Below, piece by piece: positions 47,602 to 55,203 of a stretch of 64,000 nucleotides of DNA (position 1 is its first letter; the number at the start of each line of letters is the position of its first letter). Origin of the DNA: Zavarzinia marina (GTDB lineage: Bacteria > Pseudomonadota > Alphaproteobacteria > Zavarziniales > Zavarziniaceae); the NCBI RefSeq assembly GCF_021568905.1, contig NZ_JAKGSB010000001.1, positions 248,001 through 312,000 of the forward strand, given 5' to 3'. A model generated the notes under the pieces. That model made no database searches. It was not told where the DNA came from and saw only the letters and a program-made list of their open reading frames with translations. The position numbers and the translations under genes are program-made.

Positions 47602-47889
47602 TTACTTCCCGGTTTCGGCGGTCGAGCCGTCGGACGACGATTTCAGCCGGTCGAGGACGATTTCGGTCAGCGATAGGCTGTTCTTCAGCACCCGGGCGAT
47701 TTCATGGGCGAGGGCGAATTCCTCCTGCTTCAGGCGGCTGTCCAGAAAGTCCTGGTTCGCCGTCATCAGCGCGTCGAGCACGCTGTCCTGCATGTCGCGG
47801 CGCATCGATTCGATCTGACGCACGGTCATGTTGATGATGCGGAGATCATGCATCTGCGGGGGACGGAGCGTTTCGCGTAGTGTTTCCAT
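47602..47889 (-). CDS. Hypothetical helical protein
   Basis: The 95-aa product begins METLRETLRPPQMHDLRIIN and is predicted almost entirely helical, with heptad-like spacing across MRRDMQDSVLDALMTANQDF and LAHEIARVLKNSLSLTEIVL. No known domain. A TTG-started frame extends 90 bp upstream, but the ATG start is preferred. It is co-transcribed with the adjacent 98-aa gene. Confidence 0.55.
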   Translation of the reverse strand: METLRETLRPPQMHDLRIINMTVRQIESMRRDMQDSVLDALMTANQDFLDSRLKQEEFALAHEIARVLKNSLSLTEIVLDRLKSSSDGSTAETGK

Positions 47890-48066
47890 GTGAGCCCAAG
47901 CCTCGGTCACCGTCGCCGCGCGACCGCGGCTTTTCGTTTGAAGAATTTCAGCCCAGAAAACCCCCACAATCGACAGCAATAAAACCCGAAATGGTTATAT
48001 ATGAATGGTCGTTAACCGTGTTGCGGGGCGAAACCCCTGATGCACGGTAGATTTGGGGCGATTTCG

Positions 48067-48195
48067 ATGCGCGAAAACAATCCGAAATGGGAGGAAAAGC
48101 CACATCCATTGCAGGCGATTCTCGTCTCGCGCCCGATTGGGGAATTTATGATAAAGGCACACATTAAGGTGGTGGAGCAGGAGAATGGGGACTGA
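48067..48195 (+). CDS. Very small protein, first gene of a micro-operon (42 aa)
   Basis: An unannotated-size ORF starting MRENNPKWEEKPHPLQAILV and ending VVEQENGD. It overlaps the next ORF by 11 bp in another frame. GGGG about 9 bp upstream could act as a ribosome site; an in-frame ATG at 48040 would add nine residues. A TTATATAT at 47995-48002 is a possible -10 box. Function unknown. The case rests on the tight overlap chain and on base composition lower in GC than the surroundings. Confidence 0.4.
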   Translation: MRENNPKWEEKPHPLQAILVSRPIGEFMIKAHIKVVEQENGD

Positions 48196-48340
48196 GACAA
48201 TTCAGCGTGAAATAATCTCCGGCGTCGTCCGCGAACGCCGCAGTAACGAAAACGAAACGCGAAGCGAGAAGAACTTCCAGAATATGGCGATGTTCAAGAT
48301 GGCGCCGAAGTTCGATTGGAAGGCGGGAAACACAAGATGA
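48185..48340 (+). CDS. Very small basic protein, second gene of a micro-operon (51 aa)
   Basis: A 51-aa ORF starting MGTETIQREIISGVVRERRS and ending MAPKFDWKAGNTR. A textbook AGGAG lies 4-5 bp before the ATG. Its TGA stop overlaps the ATG of the following 71-aa gene (ATGA at 48337-48340). The product is rich in Arg, Lys and Glu, with no membrane segment. The exact overlap with a recognisable downstream gene supports translation. Confidence 0.6.
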   Translation: MGTETIQREIISGVVRERRSNENETRSEKNFQNMAMFKMAPKFDWKAGNTR

Positions 48341-48552
48341 ACTTCTACGTCTATGAGAACTGGACGCTCGATCGCGCCCGAATCCATCGCGCTGAATGCG
48401 GTTACTGCAACAACGGTCGTGGTATTCAGGCTTCGGATTCAGGGCGCAACGGGCGGTGGCATGGGCCATACGATGACCGAGCCCTGGCGTTCCGCGTAAT
48501 GGAGCGTCTTCGAAGAGCCGATGCGAAACCGTGCGGGATTTGTTCCCCTTAG
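48337..48552 (+). CDS. Small CxxC protein of the YVYENW family (71 aa)
   Basis: The product starts MNFYVYENWTLDRARIHRAE, then CGYCNNGRG, RWHGPYDDRALAFRVMERL and ends in CGICSP. The two CxxC pairs suggest a zinc ribbon or a redox pair. I recognise the general pattern of a short accessory protein scattered among proteobacteria (Y-V-Y-x-N-W, a Cys pair, W-H-G-P-F/Y, C-terminal Cys) but know no function for it. It is translationally coupled to the 51-aa gene. Confidence 0.75.
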   Translation: MNFYVYENWTLDRARIHRAECGYCNNGRGIQASDSGRNGRWHGPYDDRALAFRVMERLRRADAKPCGICSP

Positions 48553-48579
48553 CCAGGACTCGCAAAATACTTCATCGCC

Positions 48580-48609
48580 AAAAAAAAGGCCGGGCCACTA
48601 GGGCCCGGC
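48580..48609 (-). terminator. Rho-independent terminator of the candidate sRNA
   Basis: On the minus strand an 8-bp GC stem (48589-48596 with 48602-48609, loop CTAGT) is followed by C and eight T residues (48580-48587). There is no ORF directly before it, which points to a non-coding transcript. Confidence 0.9.
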
Positions 48610-48745
48610 AAGTCTTACAGGGAGGCTTCACGTCAAAAAGACCGTGAAGTGGTCAGGGCTTGGGGGGCAAGCAACCTGACCGAACGCGGAGCCGGGGGAG
48701 GAGGGAGGCCCCGCATTCAAGGCCGCCGATAACGGCGGCGTCGAA
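48580..48745 (-). ncRNA. Candidate small RNA with CCUCC-loop hairpins (cuckoo/CcsR-like)
   Basis: Read on the minus strand: (1) GCCGCCG-UUAU-CGGCGGC (48722-48739); (2) GCGGGGCC paired with GGCUCCGC, displaying a 13-nt loop UCCCUCCUCCCCC (48686-48714); (3) GGUCAGG/CCUGACC enclosing GCUUG-CCCCC-CAAGC (48651-48681); (4) CUUCACG/CGUGAAG (48626-48649); (5) a free CCUCCC; (6) a terminator, GCCGGGCC/GGCCCGGC then U8 (48580-48609). Every stem is perfect or has one G-U pair. Pyrimidine loops complementary to Shine-Dalgarno sequences are the mark of alphaproteobacterial cuckoo/CcsR sRNAs. The 5' end and promoter are not defined. Confidence 0.75.
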
Positions 48746-48870
48746 ATCTATGTAATCCCGCACCTGCGAAATCACCATTGCTATTGCGAGCGGCGGCTGT
48801 TGCAAAAAATGCATGGAACTTGCCGGACCGTCTTTGTCAAGAAGAATCAATGGCTTGTCCGGAGGGCAGC

Positions 48871-48891
48871 GGGGCCGCCGGCGGCGGCCCC
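48871..48891 (-). other. Hairpin after the LysR gene
   Basis: GGGGCCGCC-GGC-GGCGGCCCC, a perfect 9-bp stem directly after the stop codon of the LysR gene. It has no T-run on the minus strand, so it may be a weak terminator separating the LysR gene from the sRNA. Confidence 0.55.
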
Positions 48892-48896
48892 GGCCG

Positions 48897-49790
48897 TCAG
48901 AAGCCCCACTCCGCCACCTTGCGCAGCATGAAGTCGCGGAACACGCCGATTCGCTTGGTGTCGCGCAATTCCTCGGGGTAGACGAAATAGGTATCGAAGG
49001 TCGGGCCGCCGGTTTCCGGCAGGACCTGGGTCAGCTTGGTGTTGCCGCGCGCCACATAGTCGGGCAGGGCGGCGATGCCGATGCCGGATTCGACCGCCAG
49101 CATCAGGGCGTAGATATTGTTCACCGTGAACACGGGCTTTCGCGGCTTCTGCGGGTCCGACGATTTGGCCAGCAGCCAGTTCACTTCGGACAGCGGCTGC
49201 GGCACGGCGGCGCCGTAGGCGAGCAGGGAGTGGTTGTCCAGGTCCTCCAGGTTCTTCGGCGCGCCGAAACGCTTCAGATAGCTCGGCGCGGCGTAGAGGT
49301 GGTTGGTCACCTGCACCAGCCGGCGCTGCACCAGATCCGCCTGCACGGGGGCGCGGAAGCGGATGGCGATGTCGGCCTGGCGCATGCCGAGGTCGAGCTC
49401 GTCGTCGTCCAGGATCAGATGGACGCGAATGTCGGGATAGAGGTCGGTGAATTCCTTGATCCGCGGCGTCAGCCACAGCATGCCGAAGCTGACCGTGGTG
49501 GTCACCCGCAGTTCGCCGCGCGGCTTGTCCTTGGAATCCGCCAGCATGGCCTCCGCCATCGCAAGCTTGGCGAAGACTTCATGGGCCGTCCGGAACAGCA
49601 GCTCGCCCTGCTCGGTCAGGATCAGGCCGCGCGCGTGGCGGTGGAACAGCGACACCTTCAGGCTTTCCTCGAGGGCGCTGATCTGGCGGCTGACGGCCGA
49701 TTGCGAGAGGTTCAGCACTTCACCGGCATGGGTGAAGCTGCCGGCCTCGGCGACGGCGTGAAAGATCCGCAATTTGTCCCAATCCATCAT
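48897..49790 (-). CDS. LysR-family transcriptional regulator
   Basis: About 297 aa. The helix-turn-helix is WDKLRIFHAVAEAGSFTHAG and LNLSQSAVSRQISALEESLK. The effector domain includes RGELRVTTTVSFGMLWLTPR. This closely resembles a conserved alphaproteobacterial LysR subfamily usually encoded next to trxB, as here (87 bp away, same strand). A link to redox control is an inference from that synteny. ATG 49790 or 49787 are both possible starts. Confidence 0.92.
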   Translation of the reverse strand: MMDWDKLRIFHAVAEAGSFTHAGEVLNLSQSAVSRQISALEESLKVSLFHRHARGLILTEQGELLFRTAHEVFAKLAMAEAMLADSKDKPRGELRVTTTVSFGMLWLTPRIKEFTDLYPDIRVHLILDDDELDLGMRQADIAIRFRAPVQADLVQRRLVQVTNHLYAAPSYLKRFGAPKNLEDLDNHSLLAYGAAVPQPLSEVNWLLAKSSDPQKPRKPVFTVNNIYALMLAVESGIGIAALPDYVARGNTKLTQVLPETGGPTFDTYFVYPEELRDTKRIGVFRDFMLRKVAEWGF

Positions 49791-49877
49791 CGCACGTCCC
49801 CCGGGCGCCGGCGTCAAAGCCCGCTCGCCGCCCCAGATGCCCCATTCACCGCGAGCCGCCCTTGAAGGCGCGGCCCG

Positions 49878-50846
49878 TCATTCCGCGGCCGCGGCCGCCT
49901 CGCCTTCCTGCTGGCCGAGGAAGCGTTCCGCCTCCAGCGCCGCCATGCAACCCATTCCGGCCGAGGTCACCGCCTGGCGGAAGACGTGATCCTTCACGTC
50001 GCCGGCGGCGAAGACGCCCGGAATGCCCGTCGCCGTCGAATCCGGCGCGGTCAGCAGATAGCCGTGCTCGTCCATCGGCAGCTTGCCCTTGAACAGCTCG
50101 GTCGCCGGCGCATGGCCGATGGCGACGAAGAAACCGTCGGTCGCCAGTTCCGAAACCTCGCCCGTCACCAGGTTCTTCAGCCGCACGCCGGTCACCCCCG
50201 GGGGATCGTCGTCGCCCAGGATCTCCTCGACCGCGCTGTTCCAGATCACGTCCACCTTGGGATGGGCGAGCAGGCGGCGCTGATTGGTCATGTCGGCGCG
50301 CAGCGTGTCGCGCCGGTGGATCAGGGTCACCTTGGTCGCGTGATTGGTTAGATAGAGCGCTTCCTCGACCGCCGTATTGCCGCCGCCGACCACCACCACG
50401 GTCTTGCCGCGATAGAAGAAGCCGTCGCAGGTGGCGCAGGCCGAGACGCCGAAGCCCTGGAACTTCTCCTCCGACGGCAGGCCCAGCCATTTGGCGTTGG
50501 CGCCGGTGGCGATGACCACGGCGTCGGCCGTGTAGACCGTGCCCGAATCGCCTTTCAGGGTGAAGGGACGCTCGGTGAAATCGACCTCGGTGATGATGTC
50601 GTCCAGAATCTCGGTGCCGACGTTGCGGGCCTGGGCCTCCATCTGCTCCATCAGCCAGGGGCCCTGGATGGCATCGGCGAAGCCCGGGTAATTCTCGACC
50701 TCGGTGGTGATGGTGAGCTGCCCGCCGGGGACCAGCCCGCGCACCATGACGGGATCGAGGCAGGCGCGCGCGGCATAGATCGCCGCGGTGCAGCCGGCGG
50801 GGCCGGAGCCGATGATCAGCACCCTGGCATGGCGGCGCTCGGACAT
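49878..50846 (-). CDS. trxB: Thioredoxin-disulfide reductase
   Basis: TrxB passes electrons from NADPH through FAD to thioredoxin. The 322-aa product has the FAD motif GSGPAGCTAAIYAARA, the redox-active Cys137-Ala-Thr-Cys140 in SACATCDGFF, the NADPH motif VVGGGNTAVEEALYL and the C-terminal GVFAAGDVKD. The length is normal. It is divergent from an Lrp-family gene across 305 bp. Confidence 0.97.
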   Translation of the reverse strand: MSERRHARVLIIGSGPAGCTAAIYAARACLDPVMVRGLVPGGQLTITTEVENYPGFADAIQGPWLMEQMEAQARNVGTEILDDIITEVDFTERPFTLKGDSGTVYTADAVVIATGANAKWLGLPSEEKFQGFGVSACATCDGFFYRGKTVVVVGGGNTAVEEALYLTNHATKVTLIHRRDTLRADMTNQRRLLAHPKVDVIWNSAVEEILGDDDPPGVTGVRLKNLVTGEVSELATDGFFVAIGHAPATELFKGKLPMDEHGYLLTAPDSTATGIPGVFAAGDVKDHVFRQAVTSAGMGCMAALEAERFLGQQEGEAAAAAE

Positions 50847-51019
50847 GGTCGTGATACTCCAATCGGTTCATGAGCCCCGCGGGGGCGGCGGTCGGCCGGA
50901 CGCGGCGCAAGACCATACATGGCCCCGAGAATCGCCCATGGAAGATTCCCTGTCCGGAACATGTTATGCGTTGCGGGCATGGCTCGCCAAGAGGCGGGAC
51001 GCGGGTTTCGGCGCGATGC

Positions 51020-51093
51020 TTGACGCCGGCCGCTCGTTGCGTCTATTCCCCCGGTTTCGCCGCCGAATCCATCGCATTGCACCATGCCTGGTG
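51020..51093 (+). promoter_or_regulatory. Candidate lrp-like promoter and dyad
   Basis: In the 305-bp trxB/lrp gap, TTGACG (51020-51025) is followed after 16 bp by TCTATT (51042-51047). CACCA-TGCC-TGGTG (51080-51093) is a dyad about 60 bp before the Lrp start and could be an autoregulatory site. No other structure is evident in the gap. Confidence 0.4.
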
Positions 51094-51151
51094 AAATTTT
51101 CTTTCGCAACGCCGTGCCGGGCCCGATAATGCGCCGCCACAGGGGGAGCGC

Positions 51152-51649
51152 ATGACCAAGGTAAAGCTCGACGACATAGACCTTCAGATCCTGGATCATC
51201 TCCAGTCCGACGGTCGCATGACGAATGTGGATCTGGCGCGCCAGGTCGGCATTTCGGCGCCGCCCTGTCTGCGCCGCGTCCGGGCGCTCGAGGAATCGGG
51301 TTTCATCAAGGGCTATCACGCCGAGGTCGATGCCGAGGCGCTCGGCTTCGAAGTGACGGTCTTCGCCATGGTCGGTCTCGCCAGTCAGGCGGAATCGGAT
51401 CTCGTCGCCTTCGAGGAACGGGTGCGCGGCATGCCGCTGGTCCGCGAATGCTGGATGCTGAACGGCGAGATCGACTTCATCCTGAAGATCGTCGCCCGCG
51501 ATCTGGCGGAATTCCAGTCGTTCCTGACCCGCGAACTGACGCCGGCGCCCAATGTCGCTTCGGTGAAGACCAGTTTCACCATCCGCAACGGCAAGCACGC
51601 CCCGGGCGTTCCCTTCGGTCTCCCGCCTCGTCCCGCGCGCCAGCGCTGA
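51152..51649 (+). CDS. Lrp/AsnC-family transcriptional regulator
   Basis: The 165-aa product has the Lrp helix-turn-helix (LDDIDLQILDHLQSDGRMTN, then ISAPPCLRRVRALEESGFIK) and the C-terminal RAM ligand-binding domain (VTVFAMVGLA to the GEIDFILKIVARDL strand). It resembles the leucine-responsive subgroup more than the amino-acid-specific AsnC type. Target genes are unknown; it is divergent from trxB. Confidence 0.92.
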   Translation: MTKVKLDDIDLQILDHLQSDGRMTNVDLARQVGISAPPCLRRVRALEESGFIKGYHAEVDAEALGFEVTVFAMVGLASQAESDLVAFEERVRGMPLVRECWMLNGEIDFILKIVARDLAEFQSFLTRELTPAPNVASVKTSFTIRNGKHAPGVPFGLPPRPARQR

Positions 51650-51678
51650 CGACGCCCCAATGTCACCCCAAGGCCGTC

Positions 51679-51698
51679 ATCCCGGCGGAGGCCGGGAT
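51679..51698. repeat. Dispersed palindromic repeat (copy 4)
   Basis: ATCCCGGC-GGAG-GCCGGGAT between the Lrp gene and the convergent metallo-beta-lactamase-like gene, 33 bp from copy 5. Confidence 0.9.
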
Positions 51699-51701
51699 CC
51701 T

Positions 51702-52382
51702 TCAACGGCAGGGCGTGCTTTTCGGCGGGCGATCCCGGCCTTCGCCGGGATGATGCGCGGGATGTGACAGAAGGCGGTGGTCGCCGGGGGCGCCGCGGCC
51801 GGGGATGACGATGGCGGGAGCGCCGAATCGGGCCCTGGTGGCGGTCAGCGCCGCCGCGACGTCATCATCGCCGCCGATCAGACTGCCGCCGTGCAGCAGA
51901 TCGGCATCGCCGACATAGACGACCGTGTTGCCGCGGGTGAGGGCGGCGCCCGGGTGGAAGGCTTCGATCTGGCGCGCGCCGACCTCGAAGGCCAGGGTCT
52001 CGCCGTTCCAGCCGGAGCGGGGCAGGGGCAGGCCGCGCGCCATGGCGGCGGCCAGCGTGGTCTCGTGGCCCAGGCTGCGCAGGCCCCGCTCGTGCACCAC
52101 GGCAAGGCCGCCCAGGCGTTCGGGCCGCGCCTCGGTGACATAGACCTGGAGCGGCGCGCCCCGGGTCAGGCGTTCGACCGCATCGATCAGGCGCCGGGTC
52201 TCCGCCGTCGTGGCGGCGATGTCGACCAGCAGGGCGCCGTCATGGCCGACGACCAGCAGGCCGTTGGACGCAGGTGCCCCGTCGGTGGCCGTGACATGGA
52301 CGAATATCCCGGGTGCCACCGGCAGCAGCGCCGGCGGCGCAGGATCCTGGTCGCCCTTGATGGCGGCGTTGGCGGAAGCCAT
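51702..52382 (-). CDS. Metallo-beta-lactamase-fold protein lacking zinc ligands (pseudoenzyme)
   Basis: The 226-aa product follows the class B1 layout strand for strand, but the metal ligands are gone. The HxHxD segment is TEARPE (83-88) before LGG; the second-site His segment is PGAALTRGN (144-152); the GGC segment is GGSLIG (165-170); the last His is Arg in IPGRGAPGD (193-201). It lacks a signal peptide. AGAGGGG supports the ATG at 52382. The last 20 or so residues are encoded by a dispersed palindromic repeat and look acquired. A binding or scaffolding role is inferred. Confidence 0.7.
   Translation of the reverse strand: MASANAAIKGDQDPAPPALLPVAPGIFVHVTATDGAPASNGLLVVGHDGALLVDIAATTAETRRLIDAVERLTRGAPLQVYVTEARPERLGGLAVVHERGLRSLGHETTLAAAMARGLPLPRSGWNGETLAFEVGARQIEAFHPGAALTRGNTVVYVGDADLLHGGSLIGGDDDVAAALTATRARFGAPAIVIPGRGAPGDHRLLSHPAHHPGEGRDRPPKSTPCR
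51732..51751. repeat. Dispersed palindromic repeat (copy 5), inside a coding region
   Basis: ATCCCGGC-CTTC-GCCGGGAT, lying within the 3' end of the metallo-beta-lactamase-like gene, where it encodes part of the C-terminal tail HPGEGRDRP. Confidence 0.9.
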
Positions 52383-52469
52383 GGAACCCCTCTTCGAATG
52401 CGGAAGGGACCATGCGGCCCGGATCGGGCCCCGGTCGGGCCGGAACAAGGCGAAAATGGGGCGGGCGGA

Positions 52470-54539
52470 TCAGCCGATCGGCGCCGTCGCCGCCCGCAGC
52501 CAGTCACGCGTCCCGGCATCGACCAGGGGCGAAAGCTCGGATGCGACGCGGGCGTGATAGGCATTCACCTGCGCGATCTCCGCCGCCGTCAGCAGCGAAA
52601 CGTCGATCAGGCGCCGGTCGTAGGGCACCAGGGTCAGGGTCTCGAAGCCCAGCATCTCCCGCTCCGCGCCGACCGGCGCCGCCAGGGTGGTGACGGCGAT
52701 CAGATTCTCGATGCGGATGCCATAGGCGCCGCTCTTGTAGTAGCCGGGCTCGTTGGAAACGATCATGCCGGGGCGGAGCGCCACAGTGTTCGGCATCTTG
52801 GAAATGCGCTGCGGCCCCTCGTGCACGCAGAGGAAGGCGCCGACGCCGTGTCCCGTGCCGTGGTCGTAGTCGAGCCCGGCCGACCACAGCGGGGCGCGCG
52901 CCAGGATGTCGAGCTGGCTGCCCGACGTGCCGGCCGGAAAGCGCGCATGACCCAGCGCCAGATGGCCCTTCAGCACCAGGGTGTAACGGTCGCGGTGCTC
53001 CGGGCTGGGCAAGCCGATGGCGAAGGTACGCGTGACGTCCGTGGTGCCGTCCGGATATTGCCCGCCCGAATCGAGCAGCAGCAGCGTGCCTTCCGTCAGC
53101 GGGCGGTTGGTCTCTTCCGACGCCCGGTAATGGACGATGGCGCCATTTGGCCCGGCGCCCGCGATCGTGTCGAAGCTCGGCCCCCGGAACCAGGCGTGGC
53201 CGGCGCGCGCGGCCTGCAGCCGCTCCACGACGGTCAGTTCGTCCCAGGATTCGCCCGATGCCAGCGCCGCCTCCATCTCGCACAGGAAACGGCAGATGGC
53301 GGCGCCGTCGCGGACGTGGGCGGCACGGCTGCCCGCGATCTCGACCGCGTTCTTCAGGGCGCGGGGCAGGGCGCAGGGATCGAGACCGGGCAGCGCGGTG
53401 CCGCCGGCGGCGCCGATCCGCTCCGACAGGAAGACGGCGGCGGTCGCCTGATCCAGGCGGACACGGGCGCGGGCCGCCCCCAGCCGGTCGAGGGCGGGGG
53501 CGAGGTCGTCCGGCGTCTCGACCGTCACCCGATTGCCCAGATGCTCGCGGACCGCCGGCGTCACTTTCGCCGGATCGACGAAGAGCCGGACACGGCCGCC
53601 GTCCGCCGCCTCCAGGATGGCGAAACAAAGGCTCAGGGGATTGTTGGGCACGTCGCGGCCGCGCACGTTCAGCAGCCAGGCGAGACCGTCCGGCGCGCTG
53701 ATCACGGCGGCGTCCAGCCCGTCGTCGGCAAGGCCGACGGCGAGGCGGGCGATCTTGTCCTCATGGGGTTCGCCGGCCCGCGACAGCGGCTGGGCCATCA
53801 TGGGCGACAGCGGCGCGGGTGGGCGGTCGCGCCAGATGGCATCCACCGGATTTTCGGCGACGGCCACGAGTTCGGCCCCGGCCCGCGCGACCGCGCGCTC
53901 GATGGCGGCGATGCCGGCGCGCGTGTGCAGCCAGGGATCGAAGCCCAGGCGGTCGCCCGGCTTCAGCACGGCTTCCAGCCAGGCGGCCGGCGGCTCCTCG
54001 ATCAGGTGACGGGCTTCATAGAGAGTCATGTCCACCTGATCGCGGACCTGGAGCGTATAGCGACCGTCGACGAAGATGGCGGCGCGGTCCGACAGCACGA
54101 CGGCAAGGCCGGCCGAGCCGCCGAAGCCGGTCAGCCAGGCCAGGCGCTGGGCGGACGGCGGGATATATTCGCCCTGATGTTCGTCCGCCATGGGCACCAG
54201 GAAGCCGGTCAGGCCCCGGCGGGCAAGCTCGGCGCGCAGGTCGGCGATGCGCGCGGCGCTGGCCTTGCGGCCGGCCGCGATCGGGGCGAGCAGGCGGGGC
54301 CGCGCGGCCTGGACCAGTCGGGCGATCGCGTCGCCGGCCGAAGCCTCCGCCCCGGGCGCCACCACCGCCAACAGGTCGTCCGCCCCCTCCGCCGTGCCCG
54401 CGGCCGCCGCGATCAGCCGATTTTCCAGCTTTTCCAGCGCCGTGGCCGGCAGGCTGGCGCTCAGGGCGGCCAGCGCCGCCGCGTCCAGGACGGGCCGGGC
54501 TTCGGGGGCAAGGGCCGTGGCGGTGTCGGCTGTGCTCAT
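52470..54539 (-). CDS. M24-family aminopeptidase P (Xaa-Pro aminopeptidase)
   Basis: The 689-aa product has the three-domain layout of the large aminopeptidase P type (like eukaryotic XPNPEP1): two creatinase-like N-terminal domains and the pita-bread catalytic domain. Metal ligands are visible: Asp in LLDSGGQYPDGTTDVTRT (two Asp), His in DYDHGTGHGVGAF, Glu in SNEPGYY and Glu in GIRIENL. It removes N-terminal residues preceding proline. About 85 Ala-rich residues precede the usual N-terminus (SASLPATALEKLENRL), longer than typical. Confidence 0.9.
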   Translation of the reverse strand: MSTADTATALAPEARPVLDAAALAALSASLPATALEKLENRLIAAAAGTAEGADDLLAVVAPGAEASAGDAIARLVQAARPRLLAPIAAGRKASAARIADLRAELARRGLTGFLVPMADEHQGEYIPPSAQRLAWLTGFGGSAGLAVVLSDRAAIFVDGRYTLQVRDQVDMTLYEARHLIEEPPAAWLEAVLKPGDRLGFDPWLHTRAGIAAIERAVARAGAELVAVAENPVDAIWRDRPPAPLSPMMAQPLSRAGEPHEDKIARLAVGLADDGLDAAVISAPDGLAWLLNVRGRDVPNNPLSLCFAILEAADGGRVRLFVDPAKVTPAVREHLGNRVTVETPDDLAPALDRLGAARARVRLDQATAAVFLSERIGAAGGTALPGLDPCALPRALKNAVEIAGSRAAHVRDGAAICRFLCEMEAALASGESWDELTVVERLQAARAGHAWFRGPSFDTIAGAGPNGAIVHYRASEETNRPLTEGTLLLLDSGGQYPDGTTDVTRTFAIGLPSPEHRDRYTLVLKGHLALGHARFPAGTSGSQLDILARAPLWSAGLDYDHGTGHGVGAFLCVHEGPQRISKMPNTVALRPGMIVSNEPGYYKSGAYGIRIENLIAVTTLAAPVGAEREMLGFETLTLVPYDRRLIDVSLLTAAEIAQVNAYHARVASELSPLVDAGTRDWLRAATAPIG

Positions 54540-54616
54540 TTTTTAGCCTTTGTGTGACGGTTCATCGGGGCCTTGGTGCTTAGCCATGCATGTAGCGGGA
54601 CGATAAATTGTTTCCA

Positions 54617-54631
54617 ATGCACTTTGTGCAT
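54617..54631. promoter_or_regulatory. Small palindrome upstream of the DUF1127 gene
   Basis: ATGCAC-TTT-GTGCAT, perfect 6-bp arms, about 90 bp before the DUF1127 start and between it and the divergent peptidase gene. A TATATAT at 54677-54683 could be the -10 box. Operator function is only suggested by position. Confidence 0.35.
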
Positions 54632-54718
54632 ATCTCGCCTGCCGCGCCCCCACTGCCCGGAGGGTGCCGCGCGACGTATATATCCCTCGACGGTAACGCC
54701 AACACACGGAGAAGCAAC

Positions 54719-55108
54719 ATGGCTTACATCCCGTATATGGCGTCCCGTTCGCATGTTGGGCATGGGGCCCGCACGGTCGATCTTTTCGCCATGGCGACGG
54801 CACCGGTTTCGGTGCGCGCGCTGCCGGTGGCGGATACGAGCACTTACGTTTGGGAGGTCTTGATGGATATCGCCAAGGCGCCGGGCAAGATGGTGTCGTC
54901 CGTGCTGGCCATGATCAGGCGGGAACGCCTGCGTGCCGAATTGTCCGCTCTGGACGACCGCCTGCTTGCCGATATCGGCATCGCGCGGAACCAGATCGAC
55001 GGTGTCGTCACCGGCGCCATCCGGCGGGAAGCCGGCACGTGGGTGACGGTGGCTGCGGAAGCGACGACGGCGGCGAACGAAAACGCCGCTCGGCGCACCG
55101 CCGCCTGA
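54719..55108 (+). CDS. DUF1127 domain protein
   Basis: The 129-aa product contains the DUF1127 motif IRRERLRAELSALDDRLLAD followed by IGIARNQID (about 68-96). This Arg-rich short domain is widespread in alphaproteobacteria. Small DUF1127 proteins bind RNA in some species (for example Rhodobacter CcaF1) and affect phosphate and stress responses. Here it has about 65 extra N-terminal and 30 C-terminal residues. A GGAGAAG site precedes the ATG. Confidence 0.85.
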   Translation: MAYIPYMASRSHVGHGARTVDLFAMATAPVSVRALPVADTSTYVWEVLMDIAKAPGKMVSSVLAMIRRERLRAELSALDDRLLADIGIARNQIDGVVTGAIRREAGTWVTVAAEATTAANENAARRTAA

Positions 55109-55203
55109 CGGCCGGGCAACCGGCCCCCTGACGTTCCTGGCGCGGGATTTCCACGCGCCGGACATTGTGACGAGACGCCGCGATGGGCGGCCCCGGTCTT
55201 TCC

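Noticed and set aside
48164-48565. A 133-codon minus-strand frame opposite the small CxxC gene
   Set aside because: The plus-strand genes have ribosome sites and an ATGA overlap, and the 71-aa product fits a recurring family; the minus frame has neither.
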